64,000 nucleotides of DNA from Streptomyces sp. NBC_00083 (GCF_026343295.1 NZ_JAPELY010000001.1:2294001-2358000), one strand, 5' to 3'; positions 41,865-55,717 are shown, counted from the first letter of the stretch. The notes: a model not told the origin generated them from the letters alone. Translations and numbers: made by a program.

Positions 41865-43853
41865 ATGACCTCAGCAGCGAACCCCGATCCGCAGTCCGCG
41901 CCCCTGTGGCAGCCGGACTCCGACCGCATCGCCGCCGCGCGGATCACCCGCTTCCAGGCCTGGGCCGCGGAGCGCTACGGGGCGCCGGCCGAGGGCGGAT
42001 ACCCGGCTCTCCACCGCTGGTCCGTCGCCGAACTCGACACCTTCTGGCAAGCCGTCGCCGACTGGTTCGACATCCGCTTCTCCTCCCCGTACGAAGCTGT
42101 CCTTGCCGATCGAACGATGCCCGGAGCCCAGTGGTTCCCGGGCGCCACCCTGAACTACGCCGAACACGCGCTGCGCGCCGCCGAGGACCCGGCGCGGGCC
42201 GGCGCCCCCGCGCTGCTGCACGTCGACGAGACCCACGAGCCCGTGGAGATCAGCTGGGGCGAGCTGCGCCGCCAGGTCGGCTCGCTCGCGGCCGAACTGC
42301 GCGCCCTGGGCGTCCGCCCCGGCGACCGGGTGAGCGGCTACCTGCCCAACGTGCCGCAGGCGGTCACCGCGTTCCTGGCATCGGCCGCCGTCGGCGCGGT
42401 GTGGACCTCGTGCGCCCCCGACTTCGGCGCCCGCAGCGTCCTGGACCGCTTCCAACAGGTCGAACCCGTGGTCCTGTTCACCGTCGACGGATACCGCTAC
42501 GGCGGCAAGGAGCACGACCGCACCGACGTCGTGGCGGAACTGCGCCGCGACCTGCCCACGCTGCGGGCCGTCGTGCACATCCCGCTGCTCGGCACGCCGG
42601 CCCCCGAGGGCACCCTGGAGTGGTCCGCGCTCACCGGCGGTGACACGGAACCCGTCTTCGAGCAGGTGCCCTTCGGCCACCCCCTGTGGGTGCTCTACTC
42701 GTCCGGCACGACGGGGCTGCCCAAGGCGATCGTGCAGTCCCAGGGCGGCATCCTGCTCGAACACTTCAAGCAGCTCGGGCTGCACTGCGACCTCGGCCCC
42801 GAGGACCGTTTCTTCTGGTACACCTCGACCGGCTGGATGATGTGGAACTTCCTCGTCTCCGGCCTGCTCACCGGCACCACCGTCGTCCTGTACGACGGCA
42901 GCCCCGGCCACCCCGACACGGGCGCCCAGTGGGGTGTCGCGGAGCGCACCGGAGCCACCCTGTTCGGCACGTCGGCCGCGTACGTGATGGCGTGCCGCAA
43001 GGCGGAGGTGCACCCGGGGCGCGACTTCGACCTGTCCCGCGTCAAGGGCGTGGCGACCACGGGCTCGCCGCTGCCGCCCGACGGGTTCCGCTGGCTCCAC
43101 GACGAGGTGCGCGAGGACCTGTGGATCGCCTCGGTCAGCGGCGGCACCGACGTCTGCTCCTGTTTCGCGGGAGCGGTCCCGACACTCCCCGTGCACATCG
43201 GCGAGCTCCAGGCACCCTGTCTCGGCACCGACCTCCAGGCCTGGGACGCGCAGGGCAGGCCCGTCATCGGCGAGGTCGGCGAACTCGTCGTCACCAACCC
43301 CATGCCGTCCATGCCGATCCGCTTCTGGAACGACCCCGACGGCAGCCGCTACCACGACAGTTACTTCGACATGTTCCCCGGCGTATGGCGGCACGGCGAC
43401 TGGATCACCCTCACCGACCACGGCTCGGTGATCATCCACGGCCGCTCCGACTCGACCCTCAACCGCCAGGGCGTGCGCATGGGTTCGGCCGACATCTACG
43501 AGGTCGTCGAACGGCTCCCGGAGATCCGCGAATCGCTCGTCATCGGCCTCGAAGAGCCCGACGGCGGCTACTGGATGCCGCTGTTCGTCCACCTCGCCGA
43601 CGGGGCCGCACTGGACGACGCCCTGCGGACCAGGATCAAGCAGGCGATCCGTGAGCAGCTCTCACCCCGGCACGTCCCCGACGAGATCATCGAGGCGCCC
43701 GGAGTTCCGCACACCCTCACCGGCAAGCGCATCGAGGTGCCCGTGAAGCGGCTGCTCCAAGGAGCGGCCCTCGACAAGGCCGTCAACCCCGGGTCGGTGG
43801 ACGACCTGGACCTGCTGCGGTTCTACGAGGACATCGCCCGCAAGCGCGGCTGA
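41865..43853 (+). CDS. Acetoacetyl-CoA synthetase
   Basis: A 662-residue ANL-superfamily acyl-CoA ligase that activates acetoacetate to acetoacetyl-CoA with ATP. The N-terminus MTSAANPDPQSAPLWQPDSD and the block WFPGATLNYAEHAL are characteristic of the acetoacetate rather than the acetate enzyme. The phosphate-binding loop is LWVLYSSGTTGLPKAIVQSQ, A5 is VSGGTDVCSCFAGAVPTLP, and the C-terminal lysine motif is VPHTLTGKRIEVPVKRLLQG. The Lys in that motif is a known acetylation-control site in Streptomyces AacS. The ATG has GGGAG upstream. Its TGA abuts the stop of the convergent MocR-type gene with no spacer. Confidence 0.92.
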   Translation: MTSAANPDPQSAPLWQPDSDRIAAARITRFQAWAAERYGAPAEGGYPALHRWSVAELDTFWQAVADWFDIRFSSPYEAVLADRTMPGAQWFPGATLNYAEHALRAAEDPARAGAPALLHVDETHEPVEISWGELRRQVGSLAAELRALGVRPGDRVSGYLPNVPQAVTAFLASAAVGAVWTSCAPDFGARSVLDRFQQVEPVVLFTVDGYRYGGKEHDRTDVVAELRRDLPTLRAVVHIPLLGTPAPEGTLEWSALTGGDTEPVFEQVPFGHPLWVLYSSGTTGLPKAIVQSQGGILLEHFKQLGLHCDLGPEDRFFWYTSTGWMMWNFLVSGLLTGTTVVLYDGSPGHPDTGAQWGVAERTGATLFGTSAAYVMACRKAEVHPGRDFDLSRVKGVATTGSPLPPDGFRWLHDEVREDLWIASVSGGTDVCSCFAGAVPTLPVHIGELQAPCLGTDLQAWDAQGRPVIGEVGELVVTNPMPSMPIRFWNDPDGSRYHDSYFDMFPGVWRHGDWITLTDHGSVIIHGRSDSTLNRQGVRMGSADIYEVVERLPEIRESLVIGLEEPDGGYWMPLFVHLADGAALDDALRTRIKQAIREQLSPRHVPDEIIEAPGVPHTLTGKRIEVPVKRLLQGAALDKAVNPGSVDDLDLLRFYEDIARKRG

Positions 43854-45173
43854 TCAGCCCCCGTAGGTGGCCTCGGACTCGCCCAGCGCGTCCGCGAAGT
43901 CCGAGGCCAGCCGCGCGGCCCGCGCGGTCTCCAGGCCGGCCACGGTGACCCGCACGCCGGGCGCCGCGGCCATGCGGAAGCGGGCCCCGGCCGCCACCCA
44001 CCAGCCGCGCGTGCGCAGCCCGTTGACGACGGCGGACTCGTCGCGCACCGGCACCCACACGTTCATCCCGCTCGCCCCGTGCGCCGCGATCCCACGCTCC
44101 GCGAGGGCCGCGACGAACGCCGCGCGGCGCTTCTCGTAGGCGACCTCCGCCCGCTCCACCAGGAGCCGCGCCGACGGATCGTCGAACAGGGCGAGGACGG
44201 CGGCCTGCAGCAGATGGCTCACCCAGCCGGAGGTGAGCAGGAGCCGCCCGTCGTGCCGCGCCAGCGTCACCGGATCGCACGCGGCGGCCGCCCACCGCAG
44301 GTCCGTGCCCAGGTACTTGGTCACGGTCCGCACCTGGGCCCACCGGGAAAGCCCGCCCTCCGTAAGGGAGTTGAGCTCCGCTCCCGCGATCTCGGCGGCA
44401 TGGTCGTTCTCGATCACCAGCACCTCGGGTGCCTGTCGGAGCACGTCGACCAATGCGTCACGCCGCGCCGCCGAGAAGTGCCCTCCGTACGGATTCTGCG
44501 CCCGCGGGCTGCACACGACGGCCCGCGCACCGGCGCGCAGCGCATCGCGCAGCCCCTGGGGGCGCATCCCCTCGTCGTCCACCGCGACCGCGATCGTGCG
44601 CAGCCCCATGGCCTGCAGCAGATCGAGCAGATGGTGGTAGCCGGGGTCCTCCATGGCCACCGCGTCCCCGGGGCGCAGCTCCGTAGCGAGCAGTCGCGCG
44701 ATGCAGTCAAGGGCTCCGTGGGCGAACGTCACGCAGTCGGACGGGACCCCGTCGCCGTCGAACCAGGCGCGCGCCCGCTCCTCCAGGCCCGGCAGCCGGG
44801 GCGTGGCGCGGTGCGATCGCGGCCCGGTCGGTGGCGCCACCAGCGCCGGCAGGTCCGGCAGGAACGCGAAGTCGGGGTGGCCGCCCGCCAGATCCCGCAG
44901 CCCTTCGGGCACCTTGGGCGGCCGGCGGGAAGCCACCGCGGGCGCCGCCGCCACCACGGTGCCGCCGCGGCCCCGCGTGACCACCACACCGCGCTGCCGC
45001 AGCTCCTTGTAGGCGGTCGCGACCGTGCCGGGGCTCACCGCCAGTTCGTCGGCGAGCCGGCGTACCGGAGGGAGCGCGTCGCCCGGACCGAGGCCGCCCT
45101 CGGCGACCGCGCGCTCGATGGACGCGGCAATGCCCTTGGCTGTCGTACCGGCGATCGAATATTGTGCTGCCAC
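43854..45173 (-). CDS. MocR-type transcriptional regulator (GntR-aminotransferase fusion)
   Basis: A 439-residue MocR-family regulator. The winged HTH occupies residues 10-75 (GGLGPGDALPPVRRLADELA; VSPGTVATAYKELRQRGVVV). The class-I aminotransferase-like domain has the PLP motifs AHGALDCIARLLATELRPGD, VCSPRAQNPYGG and VRTVTKYLGTDLRWAAAACD, where Lys takes the Schiff-base position. The GTG start has no Shine-Dalgarno and abuts an AT-rich promoter/operator, so translation is probably leaderless. It faces an MFS exporter across a 46-bp region with a perfect palindrome, the standard regulator-exporter layout. The effector is unknown. It ends back to back with aacS. Confidence 0.9.
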   Translation of the reverse strand: MAAQYSIAGTTAKGIAASIERAVAEGGLGPGDALPPVRRLADELAVSPGTVATAYKELRQRGVVVTRGRGGTVVAAAPAVASRRPPKVPEGLRDLAGGHPDFAFLPDLPALVAPPTGPRSHRATPRLPGLEERARAWFDGDGVPSDCVTFAHGALDCIARLLATELRPGDAVAMEDPGYHHLLDLLQAMGLRTIAVAVDDEGMRPQGLRDALRAGARAVVCSPRAQNPYGGHFSAARRDALVDVLRQAPEVLVIENDHAAEIAGAELNSLTEGGLSRWAQVRTVTKYLGTDLRWAAAACDPVTLARHDGRLLLTSGWVSHLLQAAVLALFDDPSARLLVERAEVAYEKRRAAFVAALAERGIAAHGASGMNVWVPVRDESAVVNGLRTRGWWVAAGARFRMAAAPGVRVTVAGLETARAARLASDFADALGESEATYGG

Positions 45174-45182
45174 GTAATGAAC

Positions 45183-45198
45183 TATGTATCAATACATA
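45183..45198. promoter_or_regulatory. Palindromic operator between MocR gene and MFS gene
   Basis: TATGTAT-CA-ATACATA is a perfect 7-bp inverted repeat in the only AT-rich 30 bp of this neighbourhood. It overlaps the probable -10 regions of both divergent genes, so a bound protein would block both. The obvious ligand is the adjacent GntR/MocR protein (inference). Confidence 0.7.
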
Positions 45199-45219
45199 AC
45201 TGTAGGTCAAGGGGGAACA

Positions 45220-46494
45220 ATGAACGGGAGCCGCCGGCGGGCCGCGCTGTGGGAACGCGTTCCAGGAGGCGCTGATGGGCGCCGCATGCTCTCCGTCGCC
45301 TTCGTCGACCGGACCGGCAGCGGACTGTGGGAAGCCGTCTCCGTCCTCTACTTCAGCGACGTCGCCGGACTCTCGCTCGGCCAGATCGGCACCCTGGTGG
45401 CCGTCTCGGGAGCCGTCGGCATAGCGGGCGCCCCCATCGGCGGGCGCATCGCGGACCGGCTGCCCCTGACCCGCGTACTCATCGGCCTCCAAGTGGTCCG
45501 CGCCCTGGCCGCGTTCGCGCTCCTGACCACCGACCACTTCGCCCTGCTGCTCCTGTTCGCCTCCATAGGAAGCTTCGGCGACCGCTCCGCCAATGTCCTC
45601 ACCAAGCTGTACGCCGCCCGGATCGCGGGCCCCGGCCGCGTGCGCTACCAGGCCGTCAGCCGGACCGTCGCGAACGCGGGATGGGCCGTCGGCGGCCTGG
45701 CCGCGGCGGGAGCCCTCGCCATCGGCTCGGCCTCCGCCTACGCATGGCTCCTGGCCGGCAACGCCCTGTCGTTCCTCGGCTCCGCCCTCATCACCGCGCT
45801 CTGCGCCGAGCCCACGGCGCCTTCCCGCACCATCGCCAAGTCCGGCGACCCGGCGGTCGCACCCCGGGCGGCCACCCCCTGGCGGGACCGCCGCTATCTG
45901 GCATTCGTGGTCACCGAGACCGTGCTCTTCCTCGACGACGCCGTGTTCAAGGTCGGCCTCCCGCTCTGGACGGTGCACGCCACCGACGCCCCCCACGGCC
46001 TCGTCCCGTTGCTCATGGTCATCAACAACGTGATGGTGGTGGGCCTCCAAGTGCCCCTCGCGCGATTCGGCACCACCACCCCGGCCGCCCGCCGACTGCT
46101 GCTCCCGCTCTCAGCGATCTTCGCGCTCGCGGGAGTGGCGATCGCGGCCTCCACCGCGCACGGAGCCGGCCCGGCCACCGCCTTCCTCGTGACCGCGACC
46201 GCCGCCTTCACCCTCGCCGAGATCATCCACGCCACCGTCTCCTGGGAACTCTCGATCGCGCTCGCCCCCGACGACGCACAAGGGGCCTACCTCGGCGTCC
46301 ACGGCCTCGCCCAGTCCGTCCAGCGCAGCATCGGCCCCCTCGCCGTCACCGCGGCGATCGCCACCGGCCCGGCGGGCTGGCTCACCTTCGGCGCGGTCAT
46401 CGCCGGGACCTGCCTGGCACAGCACCGCCTGGTGCGCCCGCGACCCGCGCCAACGGCACTGTCAGTGGCGGCGGTTACGGTGAGTGAGCATTGA
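45220..46494 (+). CDS. MFS transporter (efflux type)
   Basis: A 424-residue major facilitator with twelve predicted segments. Loop 2-3 carries GAPIGGRIADRLPLTRVLIG, typical of drug/H+ antiporters, and the N-terminus reads MLSVAFVDRTGSGLWEAVSV. The second half includes FVVTETVLFLDDAVFKVGLP. The ATG at 45220 has GGGGGAAC five bases upstream; an upstream ATG at 45184 lies inside the operator and is rejected. It is divergent from a MocR-type regulator with a shared palindrome, consistent with inducible export. The next gene starts 24 bp after its stop. The substrate is not predictable. Confidence 0.87.
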   Translation: MNGSRRRAALWERVPGGADGRRMLSVAFVDRTGSGLWEAVSVLYFSDVAGLSLGQIGTLVAVSGAVGIAGAPIGGRIADRLPLTRVLIGLQVVRALAAFALLTTDHFALLLLFASIGSFGDRSANVLTKLYAARIAGPGRVRYQAVSRTVANAGWAVGGLAAAGALAIGSASAYAWLLAGNALSFLGSALITALCAEPTAPSRTIAKSGDPAVAPRAATPWRDRRYLAFVVTETVLFLDDAVFKVGLPLWTVHATDAPHGLVPLLMVINNVMVVGLQVPLARFGTTTPAARRLLLPLSAIFALAGVAIAASTAHGAGPATAFLVTATAAFTLAEIIHATVSWELSIALAPDDAQGAYLGVHGLAQSVQRSIGPLAVTAAIATGPAGWLTFGAVIAGTCLAQHRLVRPRPAPTALSVAAVTVSEH

Positions 46495-46518
46495 TGGACA
46501 CCGTGCTCAGGGGGAAAC

Positions 46519-47403
46519 ATGGCGCACACGCACCACATCAAGGCCATCCGGCGCACACTCCGCCGTGAGATGCCGGGCACCGTCGGCCTCCTCGCCGACG
46601 CCCACGACTTCACGGCCATGACGCGATACCGGTCCTTCGCCTTCGACGACCACACCGCCTACCTGCGCCAGGTCGAAGGCCTGCTGCGCGCACGCGCCGC
46701 GCAGGGCGCACACACCACGGTCGCGCTCTTCGACCCGGACGAGTTCACCGAATTCTGTACGGCCAACGGCCTCGATCCGGACACGGCGGACAGCCGTACA
46801 CGCTTCACGGCCGAACTGGCGGCGGGCGGCGCCTGCGTGGCCTACGCGGGCCAGCCCATCGACAGCCTCGTCCCGCACCTCATCAACAAGGCCGTCCGCA
46901 AAGCCACATGGGAGTACGCCACACTTCTTCTGGCCGAGGCGGGGGAGTGCGCCGAATGCGGCCAGGACATCGGCCGCTCCGCCTTCGACCGCGCCTCCCA
47001 CCTCCTGCTCAACCTCCTGGAGGCGGCCGGCCCCGGCACCCACCACCTCGTGTGCAGCATCCCCGCGCGGGACGACCAGCTCATCAGCGTCCTGCACGCA
47101 CACCGCGAGGGAGGAGACCCGGCACACCTCGACGAAGGCGACGCCGCGGAATTCGTGACCGTCCTCGCCGCGGGCATCGCCCTGCACAGCACCGGCGGCC
47201 TGGTACTGCGCACGAGCGCACCGGGCGTCCCCGACCGCCTGTACGGCTGGCGCCTCCAGCACGACCGGCTCGATCCGCTGACCGAGGGCGAGGTCTTCAG
47301 CGCCTACTGCACCGACGCGGAGACCGGCGAGCCCGTGGCCCCCGAACCCGGCGTCGACTACCGGGCCGGCTTCCCCATCGACCAGCCCGACAGCCGCCAC
47401 TGA
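46519..47403 (+). CDS. Conserved hypothetical protein
   Basis: A 294-residue cytoplasmic protein that I do not recognise. Visible features: an N-terminal basic segment (HHIKAIRRTLRREMPGTVGL), an aromatic region (TRYRSFAFDDHTAYLRQVEG), and a CAECG pair in LAEAGECAECGQDIGRSAFD that could bind a metal with other Cys/His. A His/Asp-containing C-terminal half includes HHLVCSIPARDDQLISVLHA. No signal peptide or membrane segment is present. The ATG has AGGGGGA about six bases upstream. It lies 24 bp after the MFS gene on the same strand and may be co-transcribed with it; a strong terminator follows. Confidence 0.65.
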   Translation: MAHTHHIKAIRRTLRREMPGTVGLLADAHDFTAMTRYRSFAFDDHTAYLRQVEGLLRARAAQGAHTTVALFDPDEFTEFCTANGLDPDTADSRTRFTAELAAGGACVAYAGQPIDSLVPHLINKAVRKATWEYATLLLAEAGECAECGQDIGRSAFDRASHLLLNLLEAAGPGTHHLVCSIPARDDQLISVLHAHREGGDPAHLDEGDAAEFVTVLAAGIALHSTGGLVLRTSAPGVPDRLYGWRLQHDRLDPLTEGEVFSAYCTDAETGEPVAPEPGVDYRAGFPIDQPDSRH

Positions 47404-47440
47404 AGGAAACGGAAGGCGACTGAAAGAAGGGGAAACAGAA

Positions 47441-47477
47441 GAGGGGCTCCCCGCCGCATCGCGACGGGAAGCCCCTC
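47441..47477. terminator. Hairpin terminator between the 46519 gene and ptsI
   Basis: GAGGGGCTCCCCG pairs with CGGGAAGCCCCTC around a GC-rich loop. Read on the minus strand it is followed by TTCTGTTTCCCC, a partial U-tract, so it ends ptsI transcription and also faces the plus-strand gene. Confidence 0.8.
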
Positions 47478-47502
47478 CCACACCGGTCTCACGACCGCCC
47501 GG

Positions 47503-49173
47503 TCACTCGCCGGACAGCACCGCCTGCGCGGCCTTGCGCGCGTCCTCGGCAGTGTCCGCGGCACGCGCCGCCGACGCCGCACGCTCGCACTGCGCCAGCG
47601 TGTGCTTCGCCAGCGTCGCGCGCACATAGGGAATGGACGCCGCGCCCATCGACAGGCTGGTCACACCAAGACCCGTCAGGACACATGCCAGCAGCGGATC
47701 GGAGGCAGCCTCGCCACAGACACCACAGCTCTTGCCCTCGGCCTTGGCGGCCTCGGCGGACATCGAGATCAGGTCGAGCAGCGCGGGCTGCCACGGGTCC
47801 TGGAGCCGGGACACCGCGCCGACCTGACGGTCCGCCGCGAAGGCGTACTGCGCCAGGTCGTTGGTGCCGAGCGACAGGAACTCGACCTCCTGCAGGATCG
47901 AACGCGCCCGCAGCGCGGCGGACGGAATCTCCACCATCGCGCCGAACTTCGCCCGCAGCCCCGCCTCACGGCACGCGTCGGCGAACGCCTTCGCGTCCGT
48001 ACGGTCGGCCACCATCGGGGCCATGACCTCAAGGTAGACGGGCAGCCCCTCGGCGGCCTTGGCCAGCGCGGTCAGCTGCGTCCGCAGCACCTCGGGGTGG
48101 TCGAGCAGCGACCGCAGACCCCGCACGCCGAGCGCCGGATTGGGCTCGTCGGCAGGGGTCAGGAAGTCGAGCGGCTTGTCGGCGCCCGCGTCCAGGACCC
48201 GCACCACGACACGTCCCTCGGGGAACGCTTCGAGCACCTTGCGGTACGCCTCGACCTGCTTGTCCTCGGACGGTGCCTTGGCGGAGTCGTCCAGGAAGAG
48301 GAACTCGGTACGGAACAGACCGACGCCCTCGGCGCCGGCCTCCACCGCGGCCGGCACGTCCGCGGGACCGCCGACGTTGGCGAGCAGCGGAACCTTGTGG
48401 CCGTCCGACGTCGCGCCCGGACCCGACGACGCGGTCAGCGCCGCCTTCCGCGCGGCGGCGGACCGTTCGAGCTCGGCCCGCTTCTCCTCGCTCGGGTCCA
48501 CGAAGATCTCACCCGTGCTGCCGTCGACAGCGACCAGCGTGCCTTCGGCCAGCTCACCGGCGCCCGGCAGGGCCACGATCGCGGGAACACCGAGCGCCCG
48601 CGCCAGAATGGCGCTGTGGCTGGTGGGCCCGCCCTCCTCGGTCACGAAGCCGAGCACGAGCGCCGGGTCGAGCAGCGCCGTGTCGGCGGGCGCGAGGTCC
48701 CGCGCGATGAGCACATACGGCTCGTCGCTGTCCGGCACACCCGGCATGGGCACGCCCAGCAGACGCGCCACGATCCGGTTCCGTACGTCGTCGAGGTCGG
48801 CGACGCGCCCCGCCATGTACTCGCCCGCACCCGCGAGGAGCTCGCGGTAGTGCGAGAAGGCGTCGTACACGGCCCGCTCGGCCGTGCTGCCGACGACGAT
48901 GCGCCGGTCGACATCGGACATCAGCTCGGGGTCCTGGGCGATCATCGCCTGGGCCTCCAGCACGGCCTGCGCCTCACCGCCGGCCAGATTGCCGCGCGCC
49001 ATCAGGTCGGCGGCCACAGCTTCCACGGCTTGGCGGGCGCGCCCCTGTTCGCGTCCGTGCTCCGATGCCGGAATCTGCTTGGCAGGCGGCTCGAGAACCG
49101 CCGTACCCATGTGCCGAACCTCGCCGATCGCCACACCGTGGCTCACGCCGACGCCTCGCAGCGTTGTCTCCAT
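47503..49173 (-). CDS. ptsI: Phosphoenolpyruvate-protein phosphotransferase (PTS enzyme I)
   Basis: A 556-residue enzyme I of the sugar phosphotransferase system, which transfers phosphate from PEP to HPr. The phosphohistidine site is FVTEEGGPTSHSAILARALG. PEP-binding motifs are GVGLFRTEFLFLDDSAKAPS, GVRGLRSLLDHPEVLRTQLT and EFLSLGTNDLAQYAFAADRQ, with the catalytic Cys in GKSCGVCGEAASDPL. The N-terminus METTLRGVGVSHGVAIGEV is typical. The ATG has GGAGACGGTGAG upstream. crr lies 82 bp upstream on the same strand, so both general PTS components probably form one operon. HPr (ptsH) is not in the window. Confidence 0.96.
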   Translation of the reverse strand: METTLRGVGVSHGVAIGEVRHMGTAVLEPPAKQIPASEHGREQGRARQAVEAVAADLMARGNLAGGEAQAVLEAQAMIAQDPELMSDVDRRIVVGSTAERAVYDAFSHYRELLAGAGEYMAGRVADLDDVRNRIVARLLGVPMPGVPDSDEPYVLIARDLAPADTALLDPALVLGFVTEEGGPTSHSAILARALGVPAIVALPGAGELAEGTLVAVDGSTGEIFVDPSEEKRAELERSAAARKAALTASSGPGATSDGHKVPLLANVGGPADVPAAVEAGAEGVGLFRTEFLFLDDSAKAPSEDKQVEAYRKVLEAFPEGRVVVRVLDAGADKPLDFLTPADEPNPALGVRGLRSLLDHPEVLRTQLTALAKAAEGLPVYLEVMAPMVADRTDAKAFADACREAGLRAKFGAMVEIPSAALRARSILQEVEFLSLGTNDLAQYAFAADRQVGAVSRLQDPWQPALLDLISMSAEAAKAEGKSCGVCGEAASDPLLACVLTGLGVTSLSMGAASIPYVRATLAKHTLAQCERAASAARAADTAEDARKAAQAVLSGE

Positions 49174-49255
49174 CTCACCGTCTCCGATAGTCGCGGCGGC
49201 CGGTGCCGCCGCCGTTGTTGTCCGTCAAGCGCGCGCCGTCACAGCGGCGCCGGCG

Positions 49256-49705
49256 TCACTGCCAGCCGAAGAGCGCGTCGCCGGCCTTCACGTCGCCGCT
49301 GTCAACGACATCGGAGAGGGAGTCAGCGGTGGCCTCGAGAGCCACGATGGGACAGATGGGGGACTTGCCGGCGGCCTCGACGGCGGCCGGGTTCCAGCGC
49401 ACGACCTCCTGGCCGCGCGTCACGGTGTCCCCCTTGTTGACGAGGAGCTCGAAGCCCTCGCCGTTGAGCTGAACGGTGTCGATTCCGAGGTGCGTCAGCA
49501 CACCGTGGCCTTCGCCGTCGACGACGACGAACGCGTGCGGGTGCAGGGACACAACGACGCCGTCCACGGGCGCCACGGCCGCCGACGGCTCACGAACGGG
49601 ATCAATAGCGGTGCCGGGGCCCACCATCGCGCCGGAGAAGACGGGGTCGGGCACTGCAGCGAGCCCGATGGCCTGTCCGGAAAGTGGGGACGTCACGCTA
49701 GTCAT
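49256..49705 (-). CDS. crr: PTS glucose-type enzyme IIA (IIA-Glc)
   Basis: A 149-residue IIA protein of the Glc family. The phosphorylated His is in GEGHGVLTHLGIDTVQLNG and its partner His in VVVSLHPHAFVVVDG. Further signatures are PVFSGAMVGPGTAIDP at the N-terminus and LLVNKGDTVTRGQEVVRWN near the C-terminus. It passes phosphate from HPr to membrane IIBC permeases and in other bacteria has regulatory roles. In S. coelicolor the Crr protein serves N-acetylglucosamine and other PTS permeases and affects development (established knowledge). The ATG has GGAGG about ten bases upstream. It precedes ptsI by 82 bp. The rRNA operon starts on the opposite strand 687 bp away. Confidence 0.96.
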   Translation of the reverse strand: MTSVTSPLSGQAIGLAAVPDPVFSGAMVGPGTAIDPVREPSAAVAPVDGVVVSLHPHAFVVVDGEGHGVLTHLGIDTVQLNGEGFELLVNKGDTVTRGQEVVRWNPAAVEAAGKSPICPIVALEATADSLSDVVDSGDVKAGDALFGWQ

Positions 49706-50391
49706 GGGGAGCCTCCCAGGGGCGGAGCTTCAAGTGTCGCCGTCACTACCTGTCCTGGACGGCGTACTGTTCAGAAGCGTAAGTCATAAGAAGTCCTAGT
49801 TCCGCACGACAGGTGCCGTTAGGTACTGGTTGACGGACCTAGGTGCACACCGGAAACGATTTGCCTCAACTCCCGGTGGCCTGTACTGTCGTACTCCTGC
49901 CTGACCCCATCACGACACTGTGATTCGGCGGTCGGCGGCACCTACCAAGTCCCGATCCTAACCCGGATTTCCGACTGCGCATGCCTGCGAAGACGGTGGT
50001 GCGGAAGACGGAAAAGACTTGCTAGAGTCTGAATCGCCGGAAAGCCGAAAGGCCGGAAAGCGAATACCCCGCTCCAGCGGGTGGCGGAAACGAGAAATCG
50101 AGTCTGCTAGGCTGGAAACACGAAATACCGAAGGGAAGCGCCCGGAGGAAAGCCCGAGAGGGTGAGTACAAAGGAAGCGTCCGTTCCTTGAGAACTCAAC
50201 AGCGTGCCAAAAGTCAACGCCAGATTGACAACCCCGTCTCCACTTCGGTGGGACGAGGTTCCTTTGAAAAGTCCTGCACGCCCTTGTGGTGGGCAGGCAA
50301 TTACACAGCGAGGACGCTGTGGACGGGCCGCCTTATTCCGGTGGTTCCGTCCCGCTCTTACGTGATGTGTGCACCCGATTACGGGTAAACA
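49706..50391 (+). promoter_or_regulatory. rRNA operon promoter and leader region (also crr promoter)
   Basis: 686 bp without a protein gene. Two related -10 boxes on the plus strand stand 85 bp apart, TAGAGT at 50023-50028 and TAGGCT at 50108-50113, in similar GAGTCTGCTAG/ACTTGCTAGAG surroundings with weak -35s, typical of Streptomyces tandem rrn promoters. TTGAGAACTCAACAGCG at 50188-50204 recurs in altered form before 23S and is likely an antitermination/processing element. A stem CCGTCTCCACTTCGGTGGGACGAGG-like structure lies near 50234-50258. The crr promoter must lie near the 49706 end and was not resolved. Confidence 0.65.
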
Positions 50392-55324
<4,933 letters not shown>

Positions 55325-55413
55325 TCAGTTGCTCGCGTCCACTGTGTTTGTTCTGAAGCAATGAACTCCCGCATGCCCTTTGGGTGTGTGCTGGTCGAGT
55401 TCAACTTCATAGT

Positions 55414-55532
55414 GTTTCGGTGGTCATAGCGTTAGGGAAACGCCCGGTTACATTCCGAACCCGGAAGCTAAGCCTTTCAGCGCCGATGGTACTGCAGGGG
55501 GGACCCTGTGGGAGAGTAGGACGCCGCCGAAC
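55414..55532 (+). rRNA. rrf: 5S ribosomal RNA
   Basis: 119 nt. The 5' GTTTCGGTGG pairs with the 3' CCGCCGAAC to close helix I. The internal sequence GCCCGGTTACATTCCGAACC and TAGGACGCCGCCGAAC match actinobacterial 5S. It lies about 90 bp after 23S. Confidence 0.95.
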
Positions 55533-55544
55533 AAATTTTAGGGG

Positions 55545-55593
55545 AAAGCCCCGCACTAGATCCGTTCTTACGGGTCACGGTGCGGGGCTTTTT
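55545..55593 (+). terminator. rRNA operon terminator
   Basis: GCCCCGCAC (55548-55556) pairs with GTGCGGGGC (55580-55588), followed by TTTTT. A classic intrinsic terminator, rare in this genome and fitting for an rRNA operon. Confidence 0.95.
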
Positions 55594-55717
55594 CGCGTTT
55601 TGGGCCTTTTAGGAGAGGCCGGCCGTCTGTGGCCCGTACCCCCTGTGCATCCGTTGGCCCTCGCTGACGGTAGGGTCGGGGAGCATCGTCGGCACATTTC
55701 CCACAGGAGGCCCCCGG

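Noticed and set aside
37637..42643. A 1668-codon plus-strand frame through M15, NUDIX and GH31 genes
   Set aside because: It is low complexity and conflicts with three genes with intact catalytic motifs. Long stop-free shadow frames are expected at this GC content.
50225..50255. TTGACA in the rRNA leader as a third promoter
   Set aside because: No TAnnnT box follows at 16-19 bp, and the site lies within the structured leader downstream of the two better promoters.
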